A stretch of DNA of 8,821 nt from the NCBI GenBank assembly GCA_020721485.1, contig DYMR01000012.1, positions 1,161-9,981 on the forward strand, read 5' to 3'. This document shows, piece by piece, positions 1 through 5,556 of the stretch (the first letter of the stretch is position 1; every line of letters starts with the position of its first letter). A program made the position numbers and the translations under genes. This DNA is from Halothiobacillus neapolitanus. Lineage in GTDB: Bacteria > Pseudomonadota > Gammaproteobacteria > Halothiobacillales > Halothiobacillaceae. The notes beneath the pieces are model-generated. The model ran no database searches. It was not told the DNA's origin and saw only the letters and a program-made list of their open reading frames with translations.

Positions 1-108
1 CGGCAACGCGCCGAATATTCCGGCCTATTCGACCGATATTTGACCAAACCCTTTAATTTGGGTGAAATTCACGCCCTGTTTGATGAATTGATCGCGCGGA
101 CATCCTAA
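1..108 (+). CDS. Response-regulator receiver domain, C-terminal end (partial)
   Basis: This is the last 35 codons of a gene that begins outside the window, ending in TAA at 106-108. The frame reads ...SGLFDRYLTKPFNLGEIHAL... The K-P-F triplet followed by an amphipathic helix is the end of a CheY-like receiver fold, where the lysine contacts the phosphorylated aspartate. The protein stops about 17 residues after KPF, so the receiver is the C-terminal module. It could be a single-domain response regulator or the receiver end of a hybrid histidine kinase, and the visible part cannot tell which. The next plus-strand gene, past the repeat island, also starts with a receiver domain, so the two may belong to one signalling group. 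That link is inference. Confidence 0.75.
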   Translation, partial: RQRAEYSGLFDRYLTKPFNLGEIHALFDELIARTS

Positions 109-187
109 AAACGGCGGATGGGCGGCGGCGAGGTGATTGGGTGCGGCGGGCACCAATGGTTCGAGGTGGTTGAATGGTGAGGGGGTT

Positions 188-315
188 CACCCCCACCCCG
201 ACCCTCCCCCCTCAAGGGGGAGGGAGTACCGCGCCCCTGATGGGGCGACAAAGAAAAGACCACGCTTTCGGTTACGCCCCCTCCCCCTTGAGGGGGGAGG
301 GTTGGGGTTGGGGTG
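188..315. repeat. Palindromic element copy 1 with 37-bp terminal inverted repeats
   Basis: The left arm (188-224) and the reverse complement of the right arm (279-315) agree at 35 of 37 positions. Each arm contains its own palindrome of the form CCCTCCCCC-TTGA-GGGGGGAGGG. The 54-bp core (225-278) holds a third hairpin, CGCCCC-TGAT-GGGGCG at 232-247, and the sequence GACCACGCTTTCGGTTACGC. Bases 188-278 match 470-560 at 88 of 91 positions. The size, inverted termini and lack of coding capacity resemble a MITE or a BIME/REPIN-type doublet. No GTAG-type REP signature and no clear target-site duplication were seen, so the family is unassigned. Confidence 0.85.
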
Positions 316-366
316 AAAGGTCAGGGTGGGGATGAAAAGTCAGGGTGGTGCGAAAGATCAGGGTGG
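314..366 (+). repeat. Three degenerate ~19-bp tandem units after element copy 1
   Basis: Units begin at 314, 333 and 351 and share the pattern TGAAAgGTCAGGGTGGGG, with the first base C in the third unit. The spacing is 19 then 18 bases. An equivalent but more diverged triplet follows element copy 2, so the tandem tract is part of a larger duplicated block. No coding or regulatory role can be read from it. Confidence 0.65.
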
Positions 367-367
367 G

Positions 368-419
368 AAAAAAATCAAGAAAAACGCCCACCAAGGCAGG
401 CTTCTCGCCCCTCTTCACC
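368..419. repeat. 52-bp module, copy 1
   Basis: Bases 368-419 are identical over 52 positions to 696-747. The module starts with seven A residues, continues ATCAAGAAAAACGCCCACC and ends in GCCCCTCTTCACC. Read on the minus strand it ends in T-runs, but the hairpin before them is only about four base pairs and no minus-strand gene lies upstream, so it is not called a terminator. Confidence 0.85.
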
Positions 420-469
420 ATCCTCAAGGGGTGGGCATGACCAAAGCCGCCGAGGTTCGCCTCGTGATG

Positions 470-638
470 CACCCCCACCCCAACCCTCCCCCCTCAAGGG
501 GGAGGGAGCACCGCGCCCCTGACGGGGCGACAAAGAAAAGACCACGCTTTCGGTTACGCCACTCCCCCTTGAGGAAGCATGACCACGCTTTCGGTTACGC
601 CCCCTCCCCCTTGAGGGGGGAGGGTTGGGGTGGGGGTG
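470..638. repeat. Palindromic element copy 2 with perfect 37-bp terminal inverted repeats
   Basis: The left arm (470-506) is the exact reverse complement of the right arm (602-638), 37 of 37. The core hairpin is CGCCCC-TGAC-GGGGCG at 514-529; its only change from copy 1 is in the loop. This copy is longer than copy 1 (169 against 128 bases) because of an extra 41-base unit in the core. The perfect arms suggest either recent origin or continuing conversion between arms. Whether it is mobilised by a transposase elsewhere in the genome cannot be seen here. Confidence 0.87.
540..601. repeat. 41-base internal duplication within element copy 2
   Basis: The 21-base string at 540-560, starting GACCACGCTTTCGG, recurs exactly at 581-601, a period of 41. 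The first unit continues ACTCCCCCTTGAGGAAGCAT, a right arm broken off after TTGAGG. The second continues into the complete right arm. This explains the length difference between the two elements: a partial right half was added, or a second element inserted and was trimmed. Confidence 0.75.
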
Positions 639-694
639 AAAGGGCAGGGGTGGGGGTGAAAGGCTGGGGTGAGGGCGAAAGACCGGCGTGTAGA
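637..694 (+). repeat. Three degenerate ~19-bp tandem units after element copy 2
   Basis: Units start at 637, 657 and 676 (TGAAAGGGCAGGGG, TGAAAGGCTGGGG, CGAAAGACCGGCG), spaced 20 and 19 bases. They correspond in order to the triplet at 314-366, with the third unit again beginning C, but have drifted more. This places them in the same duplicated block. Confidence 0.55.
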
Positions 695-695
695 C

Positions 696-747
696 AAAAA
701 AATCAAGAAAAACGCCCACCAAGGCAGGCTTCTCGCCCCTCTTCACC
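696..747. repeat. 52-bp module, copy 2
   Basis: Identical over 52 bases to 368-419. It lies about 58 bases upstream of the GTG start at 805. Its identity contrasts with the drift in the tandem units just before it, which suggests the module is constrained or recently copied. Confidence 0.85.
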
Positions 748-793
748 CCCATTTCAGAGCACGGGTGTTGCACAATGTTCAGCGGTTTCATAT

Positions 794-798
794 AGGAG
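794..798 (+). promoter_or_regulatory. Ribosome binding site fixing a GTG start
   Basis: AGGAG lies six bases before the GTG at 805. It supports GTG as the initiator and no start further upstream in the repeat island. Confidence 0.7.
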
Positions 799-804
799 TG
801 CGCT

Positions 805-2652
805 GTGGCCGATTTTTCTTTTGCTGACCAAGCCGCCCTGCCGCCCGATCTCGCGGCGGCGCGCATTTTGGTGGTGGACGATAACGCGGTCAATCTCACG
901 GTGTTGGCGGAGCTGCTCGACGAAGCGGGTTACCAGCAGGTCGTCACCGAATCTTCCTCGACGCAGGCGGTCAAGCGCTGGCTGACCGAAGCTTTTGATC
1001 TGTTGCTGCTCGACATCCGCATGCCTGAACTCGACGGCCACGGCGTGATGCGGCTGCTGAAAAACCACCTCGCGCCGGACGATTATCTGCCCTGCCTGAT
1101 CCTGACCGCGCAAACCGACCGTGAAACGCGGCAGGCGGCGCTCGATGCGGGCGCGGTCGATTTCATCACCAAGCCGTTTGATTTTGAGGACGCGCTCAAG
1201 CGCATCCGCAACGCGCTGCACACCCGGTTGATTCACCAAAAAGCGCGCCACAAAGCCGCCGATTTAGCGCAAACCGTGGGCGCGCAACAGGCCGAACTGC
1301 AATCCAAAGCGCAAGACCTCGCCTATTTGGCCGCGCACGACCCGCTCACCGGCCTGCTCAATCGCCACGCCCTGACCGAGCGCCTGCACGGCTTGCTGGC
1401 CGAGGGCAGCCAGGGGCTGACTTTCGCCCTGATCGAAATCACCGACGCCGATCAACTCCTGCTGCTCGATGGCATTGAATCCGTCGATTTGCTGCTGCGC
1501 ACCGTGGCCGGGCGGCTGCAACTCGCGCTCAACAACCATTTCGGGCTGTGCGGCATTTGGCACGGGCAAACCTTTTTATGCGTCTTGCCGCTGACCGGTC
1601 AGGCCGCCCGCGCCCTGCTCGATCAACTCATGCCGCAAGTGTTCGCGCCCATTCGGCACGATGCATTTCAGCTCAGTATTCATGGTCGGGGCGGGTATGC
1701 CGAAGCCGTGGCGCCGCCGGGCGCGCTGCTCAATGAAGCCGGCGTGCAACAGGCGATTCGTTCGGCGGGTTTTGCGCTGGCCAGCCAACACAAGCGCGGC
1801 AACCGCTTGGCGCCCTTCGATCAAACCCTCGCGGATTCCTACCTGCGCCGCACGCAAGTCGAGCGCGCCCTGTTTCGCGCATTGGAAGACGACCGCGCGC
1901 AGTTCGCTCTGCATTTTCAGCCAAAAATCGACTTGCAGCACGAGCAACTGGTCGGCTGCGAGGCGTTGCTGCGCTGGCGTCACCCCGAGCTGGGCTGGAT
2001 TTCCCCGGCAGAATTCATCCCGATTGCAGAAGAAAAGGGCTCGATTGAAGAACTCGGGCTGATCGTCATCGACCATGCCGCCGCGTTTATCGCCCGAATG
2101 CAGCGGGAAACCGGCCGCGCCGTGAGTGTGGCGGTGAATGTGTCCAGCTACCAATTCGAGCTGATGCGCGCACGCGGCGGCAGCCTGGTCGATGAGATCG
2201 ACCGGATTTTGCAGCGCTACGCCGTGGAACCGCGCTTTCTGGAAATCGAAATCACCGAATCGGCCTTGCTGAGCGGCTTCGATTGGGTGCTGGAAAAACT
2301 GCACCGCCTGCGCGCGCTGGGGCTGTCGATCGCGCTGGACGATTTCGGCACCGGCTATTCCTCGCTGTCTTATCTGCAAAAACTGCCGATCACCACCCTA
2401 AAAATCGACCGCTCATTCGTCGATAACGCCGCCAATCTGCCTCGTCAGGCCGCCATGCTCGGCTCGATTGTGCGCATGGCCGATGAACTCGGCCTCACCA
2501 CCGTCGCCGAAGGCGTCGAAACCCCGGCCGATCTCGCCATACTGAAAAACTTAAATTGCACCGTCGCCCAAGGGTATTATTACAGCCGCCCGCTGCCCGC
2601 CGACGCCTTCCTCGACTGGATGCGCCAATTTCCGGCGCCAGCGGCTGAATAA
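805..2652 (+). CDS. Response regulator with degenerate GGDEF and intact EAL domain (c-di-GMP phosphodiesterase)
   Basis: A 615-residue cytoplasmic protein with three domains and no membrane segment. The receiver (about 20-140) has the acidic pair D25-D26, phosphoacceptor D70 (LLLLDIRMPELDG), T101 and K123 in TKPF. A short helical linker leads to a GGDEF-fold domain (about 173-340) with the typical entry AAHDPLTGLLNRHAL, but the signature loop is HGQTF at 253-257, so diguanylate cyclase activity is very unlikely. The EAL domain (about 350-606) keeps every expected metal and catalytic residue: E386-A-L, N445 (VNVSSYQF), E482 (EITES), D512-D513 (DDFGTGYSS), K533 (LKIDRSF), E569 (AEGVET) and Q589 (AQGYYYSRPL). 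It should therefore hydrolyse c-di-GMP to pGpG under control of receiver phosphorylation, with the GGDEF domain perhaps an allosteric or dimerisation module. The cognate kinase is not in the window. The GTG start is supported by AGGAG. Confidence 0.93.
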   Translation: MADFSFADQAALPPDLAAARILVVDDNAVNLTVLAELLDEAGYQQVVTESSSTQAVKRWLTEAFDLLLLDIRMPELDGHGVMRLLKNHLAPDDYLPCLILTAQTDRETRQAALDAGAVDFITKPFDFEDALKRIRNALHTRLIHQKARHKAADLAQTVGAQQAELQSKAQDLAYLAAHDPLTGLLNRHALTERLHGLLAEGSQGLTFALIEITDADQLLLLDGIESVDLLLRTVAGRLQLALNNHFGLCGIWHGQTFLCVLPLTGQAARALLDQLMPQVFAPIRHDAFQLSIHGRGGYAEAVAPPGALLNEAGVQQAIRSAGFALASQHKRGNRLAPFDQTLADSYLRRTQVERALFRALEDDRAQFALHFQPKIDLQHEQLVGCEALLRWRHPELGWISPAEFIPIAEEKGSIEELGLIVIDHAAAFIARMQRETGRAVSVAVNVSSYQFELMRARGGSLVDEIDRILQRYAVEPRFLEIEITESALLSGFDWVLEKLHRLRALGLSIALDDFGTGYSSLSYLQKLPITTLKIDRSFVDNAANLPRQAAMLGSIVRMADELGLTTVAEGVETPADLAILKNLNCTVAQGYYYSRPLPADAFLDWMRQFPAPAAE

Positions 2653-2655
2653 CCC

Positions 2656-2683
2656 AACCTATTGATTTTATATTGATTATTTT
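2656..2683 (+). promoter_or_regulatory. AT-rich leader with ATTGATT direct repeat, possible promoter
   Basis: A markedly AT-rich stretch in otherwise GC-rich DNA, upstream of the malic enzyme gene. ATTGATT occurs at 2661-2667 and again at 2672-2678, one helical turn apart (11 bases), around TTTATATTG. No -35/-10 pair with standard spacing fits well, so this is only a likely region for the promoter or an operator of the downstream three-gene group. Confidence 0.3.
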
Positions 2684-2725
2684 CGGACTCGGCACGCTGC
2701 CAAGCCCCTTGCTGGAATTTCGCCC

Positions 2726-3976
2726 ATGAACCCCGCCCCCGACGCGCGCCAAGCCGCCCTCGATTACCACGCCCAGCCGCTGCCGGGCAAAACCGCCACG
2801 GCGCTGACCAAACCGACCGCCAGCGCGCAGGATTTGGCGCTCGCCTACTCGCCGGGCGTGGCCGAGCCGGTGCGCGCGATTGCCGCGAACCCGGACGATG
2901 CCTTCCGCTACACCAACAAAGGCAACTTGGTCGCGGTGATTTCCGATGGCTCCGCCATTTTGGGGCTGGGCAATCTCGGCGCGCTGGCGAGCAAGCCGGT
3001 AATGGAAGGTAAGGCGCTGTTATTCAAGAAATTCGCCAACATCGACGCGGTGGATTTAGAACTCTCCACACAAATCCCGGCGGAGCTGATCGACACCATC
3101 GCGCGGCTGGAACCGAGTTTTGGCGGCATCAATCTGGAAGACATTTCCGCGCCGCGCTGCTTTGAGGTCGAGCAAGCCCTGAGCGCGCGGATGGACATTC
3201 CCGTGTTTCACGATGACCAACACGGCACGGCCATCATCATCGCCGCTGGTCTGAAAAACGCGCTCCTTCTGCAAGGCAAAACACTGGGCGAGATCAAACT
3301 CGTGCTGGTGGGCGCAGGCGCGGCAGGCACGGCCACGCTGAATCTGTTGCTCTCGATGGGGCTGAACCGGCAAAACCTGCGGGTGGTGGACAAAGTGGGC
3401 GTGCTGCACAGCGGCCTGACCGACCTGCCGCCGCATCACGCCGCCCTAACCGCCGACACGACCGAACGCAGTTTGGAAGACGCCCTGGTCGATGCCGATG
3501 TGTTCATCGGCCTGTCCGCGCCGAACCTCGTGACCGAGGCCATGCTCGCGCGAATGGCGCCCAAGCCGGTGGTGTTTGCGCTCGCCAACCCCGATCCCGA
3601 AATTCGCCCCGAACGCGCGCACCAAGTCCGTGACGACCTCATCATGGCGACCGGACGCAGCGATTATCCCAACCAAGTCAACAATGTGTTGGCGTTCCCG
3701 TTCATTTTCCGGGGAGCGCTGGATTGCCGCGCCGCCCGCATCACCAACGGCATGAAAATCGCCTGCGTGGAGGCGCTCGCCGCCCTCGCGCAAGAACCCG
3801 TGCCGCCTACCGTGCTCGCCGCCTACGGCGCCACCGACATGCGCTTCGGTCGTGACTACATTCTGCCCAAGCCCTTCGACCCGCGCCTGATCGAGCGGAT
3901 TCCGCCCGCCGTGGCCGCCGCCGCCGCCGCCGAAGGCGTCGCCCGCGCGCCGTATCGCCCCTACCCTGTGGGTTGA
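2726..3976 (+). CDS. Malic enzyme, short form (MaeB-type without phosphotransacetylase domain)
   Basis: A 416-residue cytoplasmic enzyme for oxidative decarboxylation of malate to pyruvate with reduction of NAD(P). The N-terminal malic domain shows catalytic Y41 in AYSPGVAEP, the lysine region GKALLFKKF, and the metal-binding stretches NLEDISAP and FHDDQHGT. The Rossmann domain has VLVGAGAAGTA with glycines 196, 198 and 201. The C-terminal half carries FALANPDPEI and SDYPNQVNNVLAFPFIFRG, typical of MaeB. E. coli MaeB has a further phosphotransacetylase-like half of about 300 residues; this protein ends after the Ala-rich tail, as in other short malic enzymes, and there is no sign of truncation. 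Cofactor preference cannot be decided from the motifs. The start at 2726 has only a weak upstream GGA. The exonuclease gene starts seven bases after the stop, so co-transcription is likely. Confidence 0.93.
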   Translation: MNPAPDARQAALDYHAQPLPGKTATALTKPTASAQDLALAYSPGVAEPVRAIAANPDDAFRYTNKGNLVAVISDGSAILGLGNLGALASKPVMEGKALLFKKFANIDAVDLELSTQIPAELIDTIARLEPSFGGINLEDISAPRCFEVEQALSARMDIPVFHDDQHGTAIIIAAGLKNALLLQGKTLGEIKLVLVGAGAAGTATLNLLLSMGLNRQNLRVVDKVGVLHSGLTDLPPHHAALTADTTERSLEDALVDADVFIGLSAPNLVTEAMLARMAPKPVVFALANPDPEIRPERAHQVRDDLIMATGRSDYPNQVNNVLAFPFIFRGALDCRAARITNGMKIACVEALAALAQEPVPPTVLAAYGATDMRFGRDYILPKPFDPRLIERIPPAVAAAAAAEGVARAPYRPYPVG

Positions 3977-3983
3977 ACCGCGC

Positions 3984-4937
3984 GTGAGCACCCCGTTTCA
4001 CCGCGCGTGGCTGGTGGATTCCCACGCCCAAATCTGGCGCGCTTGGCATGCCAGCGGCACCGAACAAGTCAACGCCGCCGGCATGCCCGTGGGCGCCGTG
4101 CGGGGCTTTGCCGATGCCTTGCTCAGCCTGCTGGAAACCGTGTTTGACCCGTATCTGCACCCCGCGCCCCAGCCCGATGCCGAACACGGCCCGATCATCG
4201 CCTGCGTGTTCGATGCGCCGACCGGACGCGGATTTCGGCGCAGCATTTACCCGGACTACAAAGGCCATCGCCCGCCCGCGCCCGAGGGACTGACCGCGCA
4301 ACTGCCGCTGTGCCGCGCGCTGGCGCAAGCCGCCGGACTGTACGCGCTCGACCACCCGCAGTTTGAGGCCGACGATGTGATCGGCACCCTCGTGCGCCAA
4401 CTGCGCGGCCGCAAACGCGCGATCACCATCCTCACGGGCGACAAAGACCTCGCCCAACTGCTCGGCCCCGATGACCGCTGGTACAACCCCATGCGGCAAA
4501 AAGTGCTGGCCTACGGCGATGTGGAACGGCAATTCGGCGTGAAGCCCGCGCAAATCGCCGACTGGCTGGCGCTGACCGGCGACACCGCCGACAACATCCC
4601 CGGCGTGCCCGGCATCGGCCCGCGCATCGCCGCCAACTTATTGAAAAAACACGGCACCATCGACGGGATTTACCGCAACCTCGCCGCCGTGTACGGCATG
4701 AAATTCCGGGGGGCGCCGCGCGTGCAAAAGCTGCTCGTCGAGCATGAAGCATTAGTCCGGCTGTCCCGCCAACTCACCGGCATCGTCTGCGACCTGCCGC
4801 TGAGCACAACCCCCGAACCCTGGCAGGGGATTCGCGCCGAATTACCCGAGCTGCTGCGGCAATGGGGCGTGGATGAATCCCGCATTCAACGCTGGCAACG
4901 CCTGCCCCGCGCCAACGCGGCGCAGGCGGCGGCCTGA
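3984..4937 (+). CDS. 5'-3' exonuclease / flap endonuclease (Pol I N-terminal-domain family)
   Basis: A 317-residue stand-alone protein related to the 5' nuclease domain of DNA polymerase I, expected to remove 5' flaps or RNA primers using divalent metals. The acidic motifs are all present: D12 ([14 protein letters not shown]), D77 ([19 protein letters not shown]), E128, D130 and D131 ([10 protein letters not shown]), D153 and D155 ([11 protein letters not shown]), D200 and D203 ([10 protein letters not shown]). A helix-hairpin-helix follows at about 205-221 ([16 protein letters not shown]). E. coli Xni is shorter (about 250 residues) and is known to have a reduced metal site, whereas this protein looks fully equipped; I therefore give no gene symbol. 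The start is GTG with a weak ribosome site, seven bases after the malic enzyme stop, so translational coupling is plausible. The stop overlaps the start of rluE (TGATG). Confidence 0.9.
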   Translation: MSTPFHRAWLVDSHAQIWRAWHASGTEQVNAAGMPVGAVRGFADALLSLLETVFDPYLHPAPQPDAEHGPIIACVFDAPTGRGFRRSIYPDYKGHRPPAPEGLTAQLPLCRALAQAAGLYALDHPQFEADDVIGTLVRQLRGRKRAITILTGDKDLAQLLGPDDRWYNPMRQKVLAYGDVERQFGVKPAQIADWLALTGDTADNIPGVPGIGPRIAANLLKKHGTIDGIYRNLAAVYGMKFRGAPRVQKLLVEHEALVRLSRQLTGIVCDLPLSTTPEPWQGIRAELPELLRQWGVDESRIQRWQRLPRANAAQAAA

Positions 4938-5485
4938 TGCTGATCGCGTTCAACAAACCCTTTGATGTGCTGTCGCAATTCACCCCAGAACCGGGCTGCC
5001 CCGCCCGCACGCTGGCCGAATTTATCGCCGTGCCGGGGGTATACGCCGCCGGTCGATTGGATCGGGATTCGGAAGGGCTCTTGCTGCTGACCGATGACGG
5101 GCGGGAACAGGCCCGCTTGGCCGACCCCGCCTTCAAACAACCCAAGACTTATCTGGTTCAAGTCGAAGGCGAACTCACCGAGGCCGCGTTGCGCGCCTTG
5201 GCGCACGGGGTGTCACTCAAAGATGGCATGACCCGCCCGGCGCAGGCCGAACGGGTCGAACCACCGGCCTGGTTGTGGCCGCGCACGCCGCCGATTCGCC
5301 AGCGGGCGGCCATCCCCGTCAGTTGGCTGGAACTCACCTTGACTGAGGGGCGCAACCGACAGGTGCGGCGCATGACGGCCGCCGTCGGTTTTCCCACCCT
5401 GCGGCTCATTCGTCGCCGGATTGGATGGATTGATTTGGATGATTTGGCACCGGGGCAATGGCGCCAGGAGCAGGCGAGCGCTTGA
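4937..5485 (+). CDS. rluE: 23S rRNA pseudouridine synthase RluE (U2457-type)
   Basis: A 182-residue RsuA-family pseudouridine synthase. It opens directly with the catalytic-domain sequence [15 protein letters not shown], with no S4 RNA-binding domain. The catalytic motif is [17 protein letters not shown] with D42 as nucleophile. The stretches [40 protein letters not shown] and LRLIRRRIG follow the E. coli RluE sequence closely as I recall it, including the WLWPR block that separates RluE from RsuA and RluB. In E. coli RluE modifies U2457 near the peptidyl transferase centre. It lacks the basic N-terminal extension of the E. coli protein. The ATG shares one base with the TGA of the exonuclease gene, the usual arrangement for coupled translation. 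Confidence 0.94.
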   Translation: MLIAFNKPFDVLSQFTPEPGCPARTLAEFIAVPGVYAAGRLDRDSEGLLLLTDDGREQARLADPAFKQPKTYLVQVEGELTEAALRALAHGVSLKDGMTRPAQAERVEPPAWLWPRTPPIRQRAAIPVSWLELTLTEGRNRQVRRMTAAVGFPTLRLIRRRIGWIDLDDLAPGQWRQEQASA

Positions 5486-5510
5486 CCTTCGGGCAAGCCA
5501 GCCTTGGATT

Positions 5511-5545
5511 AACAGGCTGCTGAAACCATTTATCAACAGCCTGTT
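5511..5545. terminator. Hairpin between convergent genes, possible bidirectional terminator
   Basis: AACAGGCTG (5511-5519) pairs with CAGCCTGTT (5537-5545); a CA/TG extension past one mismatch is possible. It lies 26 bases after rluE and just before the end of the convergent kinase gene. A further half-site, GCCTGTT at 5552-5558, overlaps the kinase stop codon and could pair with the same left arm. No long T-run follows on either strand, so Rho-independent termination is only a moderate call. Confidence 0.45.
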
Positions 5546-5556
5546 TGACAAGCCTG

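Larger units (their letters stand above)
109..804. other. Gene-free repeat island between two receiver-domain genes
   Basis: About 700 bases without a credible gene. Every open frame here is low-complexity translation of C-rich and G-rich repeats, such as the recurring peptide PSPLRGEGWGGG, which is a known artefact type of intergenic palindromic repeats. In order it contains: 109-187, nothing recognised; 188-315, palindromic element copy 1; 314-366, three ~19-bp tandem units; 368-419, a 52-bp module; 420-469, a spacer with a weak arm-like stretch (CCTCAAGGGGTGGG); 470-638, element copy 2; 637-694, three more tandem units; 696-747, the second 52-bp module; 748-804, the leader of the next gene. 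No convincing promoter was found for the gene at 805. Confidence 0.8.

Noticed and set aside
188..747. CRISPR array
   Set aside because: The repeats are long palindromic elements and short degenerate tandems without regular unique spacers, and no cas gene is present.
768..796. Promoter TTGCAC-N17-TATAGG before the gene at 805
   Set aside because: The -35 match is poor, and transcription from it would begin almost at the start codon, leaving the AGGAG ribosome site out of the transcript.
272..985. Open frames across the repeat island, on both strands, with peptides such as PSPLRGEGWGGG
   Set aside because: They are translations of C-rich and G-rich palindromic repeats, recur in each copy, lack ribosome sites and resemble no protein fold.
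2726..3976. Malic enzyme as a truncated MaeB fusion
   Set aside because: The protein ends after a complete malic enzyme and the next gene starts seven bases later with no phosphotransacetylase remnant; short malic enzymes are common.
3446..4553. Long minus-strand frames opposite the malic enzyme and exonuclease genes
   Set aside because: Shadow frames of two well-supported plus-strand enzymes; no recognisable motif or ribosome site.
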